NCBI GenBank assembly: GCA_036794995.1
Contig: DAIRFP010000279.1
Location: 1-6,299 of the forward strand
From: DAIRFP01 sp036794995
GTDB lineage: Bacteria > Desulfobacterota > Binatia > UBA9968
Reading direction: 5' to 3'
Length of the DNA: 6,299 nt
The position numbers were made by a program, and so were the translations under genes. Below the pieces are notes generated by a model, which worked only from the letters and a program-made list of their open reading frames with translations, had not been told where the DNA came from and did not search any database. This document shows, one piece after another, positions 1 to 5,236 of this stretch (positions within the stretch are counted from its first letter, which is position 1; every line of letters begins with the position of its first letter).

Positions 1-55
1 ATAGTCTTGTAAGTCAGAGTATGCCATATGCAGAAATCGTCCGGCCTGCCATGCT

Positions 56-224
56 CCAGGGTCTCGTCAAAGTCGTGTTGAGCAATTGAAAATCCCTCTA
101 AATCTCCCTTTACAAAGGGAGACTTTTTCTTCCCCCCTTTTTCAAAAGGGAAGGGGGGATTTTTGGACAACGTGAGTTGTGAATCCAATTCAGTAGGGTG
201 AAACTGACTTTGACGTTGCCCTGG
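56..224. mobile_element. MITE-like element with imperfect terminal inverted repeats and 8-bp flanking direct repeat
   Basis: The left end (56-74) reads CCAGGGTCTCGTCAAAGTC. The reverse complement of the right end (206-224) reads CCAGGGCAACGTCAAAGTC, so 16 of 19 positions match. Immediately outside the ends, GCCATGCT occurs at 48-55 and again in the same orientation at 225-232, as expected of a target-site duplication. The interior has no plausible gene and contains a nested palindrome at 89-163. Small size, terminal inverted repeats, a flanking duplication and no transposase together fit a non-autonomous miniature element, and that is inference. The direct repeat contains the palindrome CATG, which weakens it slightly as independent evidence. 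The element lies just beyond the 3' end of the SBP1 gene and may supply its transcript end. I do not recognise a transposase family from the ends. Confidence 0.5.
89..163. repeat. Nested palindromic repeat (AAAATCCC ... GGGATTTT type)
   Basis: Outer arms AAAATCCC (89-96) and GGGATTTT (156-163) are exact inverse complements. Inside are a 9-bp hairpin, TCTCCCTTT (103-111) with AAAGGGAGA (114-122), and a second one, TCCCCCCTT (131-139) with AAGGGGGGA (151-159). The second is followed by a T-run, so on the plus strand it resembles a rho-independent terminator. The outer and second inner pairings share bases 156-159 and would compete. Purine/pyrimidine-rich palindromes of this style are dispersed in many environmental bacterial genomes, but copy number here cannot be judged. 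It may fold in RNA read from the SBP1 side, though the T-run is on the opposite strand. Confidence 0.7.
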
Positions 225-245
225 GCCATGCTCATCCTAAGAAGA

Positions 246-1247
246 TCATTTCATGATTTCGTAATATAGTTTGCTGTCCGCCTCGAAGGTTTTAGCCAGC
301 TCCGGTTTGACCGGATGGAGCTTGACCCCTCTTACCAGCCGCGGATGCTTGATTTCAATACCCGGCCTGACCACGGTCCGGCCCAGGTTGGCCATCAGCC
401 GCTGGCCTTCCTCGGAGAGAACGTAATCGATAAATATTCTCGCGGCATTGGGATGGGGCGCGTGCCTGGCGAGAAGCAAACGCCTGGGCCAGGCGACCAC
501 GGGGTCCGCTTGAATAATTTCCAACGGCGCGCCGGCTTCTTGCAGCTCCAGCACCCGATAACCGTAGAAGCCCAGCGCCACCGGGAATTCCCCCACGGCG
601 AGCAGTTGCGCGAGCAGAGAGCGGCCGCGCCGTTGCGACGGCTGTTGTTGCGCCAGAGCTTTAAAATAACTTACGGTTGCGTCTTTGCCCCAAATCGAAA
701 TCAATGCCGCAAACAACTCGGCCAGATCGTGTTCCATGCCGATCTTCCCCTTCCACGCCGGCAGCAACAGATCCTGGTAAGACTTGGGAGCTTCGTCTTT
801 TTTGACGAGCCGTGTGTTATAGGCCATATCGCTGGTCAGGATATCCGCGCAGCAGAGCAGAAGCCCCTCAGGATCCTTGAACTCCTTGGGAAAAGCCTCG
901 GTTTCCCTGGATTTGTGGGTTTGAAGCAGGCGGCGGTCCTTTAACACCCAGGAGTTCAATTCGTTGACGTTCAGAACGTCCACGAGATGGTTGCCGGCGC
1001 GTGCTTCATTCAACACCCGATTGAGCACACTGATGGAGTTCGACCGAAAGCCTTCCACTTTGACGGCCGGATGTTTTTGATTGAATGCCTTGACCAGCGC
1101 GTTGTGGTGTTCGGCGGTCATGCTGCTGTAGAAAACTACCGTCCCTTCGTTTTTAGCGGGATCGACGGTGGCGGCGTTGAGCCCAGCGCCAAAGGACCAA
1201 CCAACCGTCACGGCGATGAATAACAGAAGCAGCATTCGATTGATCAC
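246..1247 (-). CDS. Periplasmic solute-binding protein, Fe3+/2-aminoethylphosphonate-type ABC family (SBP1)
   Basis: A 333-residue secreted binding protein. Residues 1-26 form a signal peptide (INR basic start, LLLLFIAVTVG hydrophobic core, cleavage near LNA-ATVDP). The mature part begins with GTVVFYSS, the first strand of a type II periplasmic binding fold. AYNTRLV (142-148), DLLLPAWKGKIG (159-170) and LLAVGEFPVALGFYGY (215-230) are family hallmarks, and PNAARIFIDYVLSEEGQ (266-282) is the usual C-lobe helix. The start is GTG at 1247, which gives a positively charged signal n-region and has GGTGA about 10 nt upstream; ATG at 1235 is an alternative. The gene follows the IclR gene by 10 bp, so it is probably its operon partner. 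In place of the adjacent tyrosine pair of ferric-binding proteins it has Y-G-Y, so iron is not assured as the ligand. It shares motifs throughout with SBP2. No permease or ATPase gene is nearby. Ligand unknown. Confidence 0.9.
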   Translation of the reverse strand: MINRMLLLLFIAVTVGWSFGAGLNAATVDPAKNEGTVVFYSSMTAEHHNALVKAFNQKHPAVKVEGFRSNSISVLNRVLNEARAGNHLVDVLNVNELNSWVLKDRRLLQTHKSRETEAFPKEFKDPEGLLLCCADILTSDMAYNTRLVKKDEAPKSYQDLLLPAWKGKIGMEHDLAELFAALISIWGKDATVSYFKALAQQQPSQRRGRSLLAQLLAVGEFPVALGFYGYRVLELQEAGAPLEIIQADPVVAWPRRLLLARHAPHPNAARIFIDYVLSEEGQRLMANLGRTVVRPGIEIKHPRLVRGVKLHPVKPELAKTFEADSKLYYEIMK

Positions 1248-1257
1248 TCTGTCATGC

Positions 1258-2067
1258 TCACCCGGCTGGTGTTTTCAGGCGCCGGATCGCCTGTTTGTTC
1301 GTCATGCCGAGCTTCGGTTCTTGGTAGCCGAGCTTGAGAGAAAGGACATGGGCCGCTTTGACGACCACTTTCGCGACCCATGGCACTCGGGACTTGGGCA
1401 AGAGGATCGCCGGGAACGTCACACCGACCCCGGCACAGACCTCCCCCGACAAATCCCGCACCGGCGCGGCGATGGCCTTGACGCCGTCGAGCGCCTCGCC
1501 GCTGCTGTAGACCCAGCCGCGGGCGCGAATTCGAGCCCATTCTTTTTTTAGGGTATTGAGATCCAAAACTGTCTTGGGGGTGAACTTCCTGGCGTGGCCT
1601 TCGCGGATCAGCCGTTCCGCGTCGGTTTCGTCCAGGTGCGCCATGAGCAGCTTGCCGATGCAGCCAAAATTGCACGGCTCCCGCGCTCCTTCGGAGTAAT
1701 TGACGCGGAGCGAGTAAGAGCTCTCTGCCGCGGCCACGCAGATGAGATCGTTGCCTTCGAGCACGCGCAGGACCGCGGTTCCCTTGGTCTCCCGGCTGAG
1801 CTCGCTCAAAATCCCCCGGGCGATGATTTTGAGAACGCGATGTTTTGAGTTGCGATTGCCGAGCTCGAAAATCCGATAACTTAATTCATACTTGTCGCTC
1901 TGCAAGTCTTTGCGGACGACTTGATTTCGTTCGAGGTTTTTTAGATACCAATGAGTCAAGTTCGGTGTGAGGCCGGTCCTGAGGGACAGCTCTCTGACTC
2001 CCCATTGAGGCTTTTCATTCGTAAATTGATCGAGTATATAGAACACCTTATCGATGGCATTAAACAT
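1258..2067 (-). CDS. IclR-family transcriptional regulator
   Basis: A 269-residue cytoplasmic DNA-binding regulator. Residues 3-60 are the N-terminal winged helix-turn-helix (AIDKVFYILDQF, then GVRELSLRTGLTPNLTHWYLKNL as the helix-turn-helix, then a wing at VVRKDLQSDKYELS). A linker helix leads to the effector-binding domain at about 75-247, with the typical GCIGKLLMAHL (135-145) and the end motif GVKAIAAPVRDLSGEVCAGVGV (195-216). Length is normal for the family except for a 20-odd residue basic C-terminal tail (248-269) that looks dispensable. IclR proteins usually bind small organic acids and often control aromatic or carboxylic acid catabolism, acting as repressor or activator. Position fits that: SBP1 lies directly behind it and a UbiD decarboxylase is divergent. 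ATG 2067 has no Shine-Dalgarno sequence, and a promoter lies so close that the mRNA may be leaderless. The ligand cannot be read from sequence. Confidence 0.93.
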   Translation of the reverse strand: MFNAIDKVFYILDQFTNEKPQWGVRELSLRTGLTPNLTHWYLKNLERNQVVRKDLQSDKYELSYRIFELGNRNSKHRVLKIIARGILSELSRETKGTAVLRVLEGNDLICVAAAESSYSLRVNYSEGAREPCNFGCIGKLLMAHLDETDAERLIREGHARKFTPKTVLDLNTLKKEWARIRARGWVYSSGEALDGVKAIAAPVRDLSGEVCAGVGVTFPAILLPKSRVPWVAKVVVKAAHVLSLKLGYQEPKLGMTNKQAIRRLKTPAG

Positions 2068-2077
2068 GAATGGATGA

Positions 2078-2105
2078 AATACAATACTGTTTAACGGCTT
2101 GTCAA
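2078..2105 (-). promoter_or_regulatory. Predicted sigma70-type promoter of the IclR-SBP1 operon
   Basis: On the minus strand there is a perfect -35 hexamer TTGACA (2105-2100), a 16-nt spacer, and TGTATT (2083-2078), which matches four of six -10 positions. Transcription would start near 2071, only a few bases before the ATG at 2067. No other good hexamer pair was seen in this 156-bp divergent space. Confidence 0.5.
2081..2090. promoter_or_regulatory. Possible operator dyad in the divergent control region
   Basis: The bases ACAATACTGT form an imperfect dyad (ACA-N4-TGT, 8 of 10 positions symmetric). It overlaps the -10 region and spacer of the predicted IclR promoter. IclR regulators usually bind short palindromes near their own promoters, so autoregulation is plausible. 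The dyad is short and AT-rich and could be chance. A corresponding promoter toward the decarboxylase gene is weak: TTGGCG at 2128-2133, 16 nt, then TGTTAA at 2150-2155. Confidence 0.25.
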
Positions 2106-2212
2106 CGGGCGGCGCCCGGCGTGTGGTTTGGCGGAATGGGTTCGAATTGTGTTAAGCCCGGGGCAGGATGAAGCGGAGCCGTCGAAGGTTAATCACACGG
2201 CTGCAATTGGAC

Positions 2213-2217
2213 GGGAG
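2213..2217 (+). promoter_or_regulatory. Ribosome-binding site setting the UbiD start
   Basis: GGGAG lies 6 nt before ATG 2224. This start is preferred over the in-frame TTG at 2128, which would add 32 residues with no family resemblance (MAEWVRIVLSPGQDEAEPSK...) and run through the promoter region. Confidence 0.65.
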
Positions 2218-2223
2218 CATGCA

Positions 2224-3633
2224 ATGAGCTATCGAGACTTGCGCGGTTGGATCGATGCGGTGGAAAAGTTCGGTGAGTTGAAAAGGATCAACGGCGTCGA
2301 TTGGAATCTCGAAATGGGGGCGATCACCGAAGTGTTTGCACGCCGGGAGCCCTATCCCGCGATTCTTTTCGACGAGATTGAAGACTATCCGCCGGGCTAC
2401 CGGGTGCTGGTCGGTGTCCACCATCAATCGCTGCGGAAGCAATGTCTGACGACGCACCTGCCGCTGGACTACGATCAACGCCAGTTCATCACGGCGTGGA
2501 AGGAGCGCTTGAACCATTCGCGCTTGATCGGTCCGGAGATCGTCGCCGGCGGGCCGATTCTAGAAAACGTCGTGGAGGGGGACGATATCGATCTGTTCGC
2601 ATTGCCGGCGCCGCAGTGGCACGAAGAAGACGGCGGGCGTTATCTAGGTACGGCTCACGTCGTTATTACCCGGGATATCGATGAAGGATGGGCCAACCTG
2701 GGTTGCTATCGGGTCATGGTCCACGATCGTAACACGCTCGCGCTCTATATCTCCCCCGGCAAGCAGGCGCGCATCATGCGGCAAAAGTACTTCGACCGGG
2801 GAAAGCCGTTTCCGGTGGCGATCAGTTTCGGCGACGATCCTTTGCTGATCATGGCGGCGGGCAACCATATTCCCTGGGGCACCTCGGAGTACGATTATGC
2901 CGGCGGCATTCGCGGCGAGCCTTACGAAGTCCTGTTGGGAAAATATACCGGACTACCGATTCACGCTCACGCCGAAGTCGTGATCGAGGGGGAAGTGTTG
3001 CCGGACACGCATATCAAAGAAGGCCCCTATGGGGAATGGACCGGCTATTATGCCAGCGGAGAAAGAACCGAGCCGATCCTCCGGGTGAAGCGGTTGATGC
3101 ACCGCCATAACCCGATTATCACCGGAGCGCCTTCGTCTCGTCCCCCCGGCGGCTCCGACGACGGCCTGGTCCGTTCGGCCTTCATCTGGGACTATATGGA
3201 AAAAGCCGGCGTCCCCGACGTGAAAGGCGTGGCCCTTTATCAAGGCAAATTCTTCAGCGCGATTTCCATCAAACAGCGATACCCCGGCCACGCCAAGCAG
3301 GCCGCCTTCATCGCCGCTCAGTGCGCCACCGGCGCCTACCTCGGACGCTACGTCGTCGTGGTGGATGATGATATCGACGTCTTCGATATCGATGACGTGC
3401 TCTGGGCGCTCGGCAGCCGCAGCGACCCGCAGCAGGACATCGACGTGCTGCGCCGGTGTTGGAGCGGGCCCCTCGATCCGATCATCCCAAAAGACGCGAA
3501 AGGGCTCAGTTCGCGGGCCGTCATCGATGCCACGAGGCCCTACGAATGGATGAAAGATTTTCCGGCGGTTTCAGGCGCCAGCGCCAAGCTCAAGCAAGAG
3601 GTCAGCGCAAAGTACGGCAAGTTTTTTGCCTAA
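2224..3633 (+). CDS. UbiD-family prenylated-FMN-dependent decarboxylase
   Basis: A 469-residue cytoplasmic enzyme of the UbiD family, which reversibly decarboxylates aromatic or alpha,beta-unsaturated carboxylic acids using prenylated FMN made by UbiX. It opens with SYRDLRGWIDAVEKFGELKRI, the usual N-terminal motif. NLGCYRVMVHDRNTLALYIS (158-177) forms part of the cofactor pocket and holds a candidate conserved arginine. HAEVVIEGEV (249-258) and KEGPYGEWTGYY (265-276) carry the conserved acidic residues and the EGP(Y/F)G(E/D) signature. VVDDDIDVFDIDDVLWALGS (379-398) is the standard C-terminal family motif, and SRPPGGSDDG (305-314) precedes it. Length and motif order are complete, with no frameshift. 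Substrate cannot be assigned: the family includes 4-hydroxybenzoate, phthalate, gallate/protocatechuate, vanillate and cinnamate-type members. The low match to the ubiquinone enzyme and the IclR/binding-protein setting favour a catabolic role (inference). No UbiX gene is in the window. Confidence 0.93.
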   Translation: MSYRDLRGWIDAVEKFGELKRINGVDWNLEMGAITEVFARREPYPAILFDEIEDYPPGYRVLVGVHHQSLRKQCLTTHLPLDYDQRQFITAWKERLNHSRLIGPEIVAGGPILENVVEGDDIDLFALPAPQWHEEDGGRYLGTAHVVITRDIDEGWANLGCYRVMVHDRNTLALYISPGKQARIMRQKYFDRGKPFPVAISFGDDPLLIMAAGNHIPWGTSEYDYAGGIRGEPYEVLLGKYTGLPIHAHAEVVIEGEVLPDTHIKEGPYGEWTGYYASGERTEPILRVKRLMHRHNPIITGAPSSRPPGGSDDGLVRSAFIWDYMEKAGVPDVKGVALYQGKFFSAISIKQRYPGHAKQAAFIAAQCATGAYLGRYVVVVDDDIDVFDIDDVLWALGSRSDPQQDIDVLRRCWSGPLDPIIPKDAKGLSSRAVIDATRPYEWMKDFPAVSGASAKLKQEVSAKYGKFFA

Positions 3634-3649
3634 GTTTCATGGAATTAGC

Positions 3650-3672
3650 TATCCCGCGGCACTGACGGGATA
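3650..3672 (+). terminator. Weak hairpin after the UbiD gene, possible terminator
   Basis: TATCCCG (3650-3656) pairs with CGGGATA (3666-3672) around a 9-nt loop, 17 nt after the TAA at 3631-3633. No T-run follows, so intrinsic termination is uncertain. It could instead protect the 3' end of the message. Confidence 0.3.
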
Positions 3673-3712
3673 TCATAAGTATCATAGCCATGAGAAGTTT
3701 CCATGAGAAGTT
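3671..3712. repeat. Two adjacent short direct repeats
   Basis: TATCATA occurs at 3671-3677 and 3680-3686 (period 9). CCATGAGAAGTT then occurs at 3688-3699 and 3701-3712 (period 13). Each pair is exact. They lie just past the UbiD hairpin. Replication slippage scars or a protein-binding array are possible; there are only two units of each. Confidence 0.6.
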
Positions 3713-3749
3713 ATCCCAAAGGCGTCACCCCCGAATGTTTGAATCGTGG

Positions 3750-3786
3750 TTCGACTATGCTCACCAGGACCCTGAGCCAGGTCGAA
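3750..3786. repeat. REP-like palindrome, TTCGAC...GTCGAA type
   Basis: Arm TTCGACTATGCTCA (3750-3763) and arm TGAGCCAGGTCGAA (3773-3786) pair at 11 of 14 positions around a 9-nt loop. The arms resemble the dispersed GGTTCGACnnnGCTCA / CCCTGAGCnnnGTCGAA palindromes found between genes in many bacteria (recalled knowledge, not searched). The mismatches in the middle of the stem suggest a degenerate copy. Confidence 0.6.
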
Positions 3787-3821
3787 TGGGTCGGGGGTCC
3801 AGTTCCGAACCTGCCTGGATT

Positions 3822-3860
3822 TCCGCCGAAGGACGGATCCGTCCGAAGCCATGTGGCGGA
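3822..3860. repeat. Nested palindrome with perfect 14-bp core
   Basis: GGACGGATCCGTCC (3831-3844) is a perfect 14-bp palindrome. It is enclosed by TCCGCC (3822-3827) and GGCGGA (3855-3860), which also pair. This could extrude as a cruciform or fold as a branched stem in RNA. It directly abuts the next hairpin at 3861. Confidence 0.6.
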
Positions 3861-3887
3861 CCCGCTAAAAACATGCGGGAATGACGG
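3861..3887. repeat. REP-like hairpin, CCCGC-loop-GCGGGAATGACGG type
   Basis: CCCGC (3861-3865) pairs with GCGGG (3875-3879) across an AT-rich 9-nt loop TAAAAACAT, followed by AATGACGG. The form GCGGGAATGACGG after a CCCGC stem is a very common dispersed intergenic repeat in Proteobacteria-like and deltaproteobacterial genomes (recalled knowledge). Confidence 0.65.
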
Positions 3888-3914
3888 ACTAAGAGGTCTG
3901 AGAATAGTTCTCTA

Positions 3915-3943
3915 CGCAGCAAGCTGCGGGTAATCAAACCCGC
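3915..3943. repeat. Pair of overlapping, mutually exclusive hairpins
   Basis: CGCAGC (3915-3920) pairs with GCTGCG (3923-3928). Alternatively GCGGG (3926-3930) pairs with CCCGC (3939-3943) around TAATCAAA. The two stems share bases 3926-3928, so only one can form fully. A smaller stem, GAGAA (3900-3904) with TTCTC (3908-3912), lies just upstream. No T-run follows, so a dispersed repeat is more likely than an attenuator. Confidence 0.5.
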
Positions 3944-4010
3944 CGTGATTGGAGTGGCCGGTGGTTCAAGTTCCAAGGACTTGCCGGAAAAAGCCCTGCG
4001 GTCGGGATCT

Positions 4011-4040
4011 TTGCATTCTGGAAATGATCTAATGTATAGA
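4011..4040 (+). promoter_or_regulatory. Possible promoter for the SBP2-SBP3 operon
   Basis: TTGCAT (4011-4016), an 18-nt spacer and TATAGA (4035-4040), the last preceded directly by TG, form the best sigma70-like pair before SBP2. This would leave a leader of roughly 90 nt. Match quality is modest. Confidence 0.3.
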
Positions 4041-4123
4041 GACCTCGTCGCGAATCGTTCAATGGGATTGGCCCGATACAGTCTAGTTTCAGTGGTTTTC
4101 AACGAGGCTCGTCTACTCCAGTC

Positions 4124-4129
4124 AGGAGG
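4124..4129 (+). promoter_or_regulatory. Ribosome-binding site setting the SBP2 start
   Basis: AGGAGG stands 7 nt before ATG 4137, a near-ideal site. It rules against the longer in-frame opening at 3945, which would add 64 residues in front of the signal peptide. Confidence 0.85.
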
Positions 4130-4136
4130 CGCCGGC

Positions 4137-5177
4137 ATGGTCGCAATCGCAGCTATCTTATTGTTTTGCGCATCGTTAATCCTGCCGCTCGGCGGATTTC
4201 TCGCCGGCCAGGCGTGGGGTCAGTCGGAATCGCTTGCAAAGCTGATTGAGGCGGCGAAAAAGGAAGGGCAGCTCAATTGGTATACCAGCATGAGCGTGGT
4301 GGATCATACGAGGTATCTGGAGTTGTTCAATAAGAAATACCCGTTTATCAAAGTAAACGTGCGCCGGGTGGGGGGAGAAAGGCTGGTAACCATTATGACC
4401 ACGGAACACCGGGCCGGTAAGACTTTATTTGACGTGGTCATCAGCAGCGGCGTGGCGCCGTCGCTGATCAAGTCCGGCATCTTCGCAAAGTATCTCTCCC
4501 CTGAGTATAAGCATTTTGCTCCCGGCACGAAGGACGACGAGGGTTACTGGGCCGATACGTACACCAACAGCCTGGCATTGACCTACAACACCCGGATGGT
4601 GCCGAGAGACAAGGTGCCGCAGCGCTGGGAAGATCTGCTGGCGCCTCAGTGGAAGGGCCAGAAAATCGCCGTGGACACCGAGCCCTATGAGTGGTTCGAC
4701 GCTGTGCTGCGGGTCATGGGAAAGGAAAAGGGATGGGATTATCTCAAGCGGTTCGGCGAGCAAGAGCTGGTGGTGGTGCGCGGCAACAACCTTAGAGCGC
4801 AGCAACTCGCGGCCGGCGAGTTTCCTTTCGGCTTTTCCTATGCGCATCAGATCGACCGGATGAAAAGAGACAACGCCCCTGTGGACTGGGTCAAGAGCGA
4901 GCAGGTCTTCGCCGTGAACCTGCTGCATCCCGTGTTCATCGCCGCCAAGGCGGAACATCCGAATGCGGGCCGGCTTTTCGTGGAGTTTTGCCTTTCCAAA
5001 GAAGCGCAGCAGCTGTTGGTGCGGCTCGGACGAAAGGCTTCGTCACGAATGGACGTGGAAACCGATGTGTCTAAAACAGTCCGCTTCGTCCCGGAAGACT
5101 TAAGCATCTACGATCGGATCAATGAAGTCCGGTCGGATATCGAAAAACTGCTTTTCCGCTCCGCAAATCCGCGCTGA
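4137..5177 (+). CDS. Periplasmic solute-binding protein, Fe3+/2-aminoethylphosphonate-type ABC family (SBP2)
   Basis: A 346-residue secreted binding protein. The signal peptide covers about residues 1-28 (VAIAAILLFCASLILPLGG core, cleavage near AGQAWG-QSES). The mature domain starts SLAKLIEAAKKEGQLNWYTSM (32-52), then LTYNTRMVPRDKVP (148-161), DLLAPQWKGQKI (166-177), NLRAQQLAAGEFPFGFSYAHQ (218-238) and HPNAGRLFVEFCLSKEAQ (274-291). This motif series matches SBP1 block by block, so the two are homologues, though clearly diverged. The adjacent tyrosine pair that holds iron in ferric-binding proteins is absent (FSYAHQ), so an organic or anionic ligand is more likely. The signal peptide has no lysine or arginine before its hydrophobic core, which is unusual. 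SBP3 follows after 59 bp on the same strand, probably in one transcript. No membrane or ATPase partner is visible. Confidence 0.9.
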   Translation: MVAIAAILLFCASLILPLGGFLAGQAWGQSESLAKLIEAAKKEGQLNWYTSMSVVDHTRYLELFNKKYPFIKVNVRRVGGERLVTIMTTEHRAGKTLFDVVISSGVAPSLIKSGIFAKYLSPEYKHFAPGTKDDEGYWADTYTNSLALTYNTRMVPRDKVPQRWEDLLAPQWKGQKIAVDTEPYEWFDAVLRVMGKEKGWDYLKRFGEQELVVVRGNNLRAQQLAAGEFPFGFSYAHQIDRMKRDNAPVDWVKSEQVFAVNLLHPVFIAAKAEHPNAGRLFVEFCLSKEAQQLLVRLGRKASSRMDVETDVSKTVRFVPEDLSIYDRINEVRSDIEKLLFRSANPR

Positions 5178-5224
5178 GCGAGAACGATCAGGGATGGCCG
5201 GGCGAATAATAACGGTCGAAAGAC

Positions 5225-5230
5225 AGGAGG
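5225..5230 (+). promoter_or_regulatory. Ribosome-binding site of SBP3
   Basis: AGGAGG, continued by T, sits 6 nt before ATG 5237. Upstream in the same frame there is a stop (TAA at 5210-5212) with no other start between, so the start is secure. Confidence 0.85.
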
Positions 5231-5236
5231 TATTTA

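Larger units (their letters stand above)
3634..4136. other. Gene-free palindrome-rich spacer between the UbiD and SBP2 genes
   Basis: This 503-bp stretch has no credible gene. Its short open frames (for example 3690-3933 plus and 3761-4138 minus) cross palindromes and have no family resemblance or consistent ribosome-binding site. It holds a weak hairpin after the UbiD stop, two sets of short direct repeats (3671-3712), four palindromic units (3750-3943) and a possible promoter (4011-4040). A further loose stem pairs CAAGT (3967-3971) with ACTTG (3979-3983), framed by CCGG at 3958-3961 and 3984-3987. Confidence 0.7.

Noticed and set aside
1..236. Minus-strand frame open from 236 to the left window edge
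   Set aside because: It has no convincing start or ribosome-binding site, crosses the palindromes as low-complexity Lys/Pro/Phe text, and resembles no family. The part at 1-47 (reading ...PDDFCIWHTLTYKT) could be a fragment of something but is too short to call.
315..944. Plus-strand 209-residue open frame
   Set aside because: Antisense shadow of the well-supported SBP1 gene; the translation is Arg/Gln/Pro-rich with no family motif.
1244..1675. Minus-strand 143-residue frame overlapping the IclR gene
   Set aside because: Out-of-frame shadow of the IclR effector domain, rich in Arg and Gly.
2128..2223. N-terminal extension of UbiD from TTG 2128
   Set aside because: Family similarity begins at MSYRDLRGW (2224), which has its own GGGAG site; the extension lies in the promoter region.
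3364..3405. Repeated GATATCGA-like pattern in the UbiD gene
   Set aside because: Explained by coding for the aspartate/isoleucine-rich family motif DDDIDVFDIDD.
3945..4136. N-terminal extension of SBP2 from 3945
   Set aside because: It would put 64 unrelated residues before a signal peptide, while ATG 4137 has AGGAGG at ideal spacing.
3761..4138. Minus-strand 125-residue frame in the spacer
   Set aside because: It runs across several palindromes and the SBP2 control region, has no family resemblance, and sits antisense to the SBP2 start.
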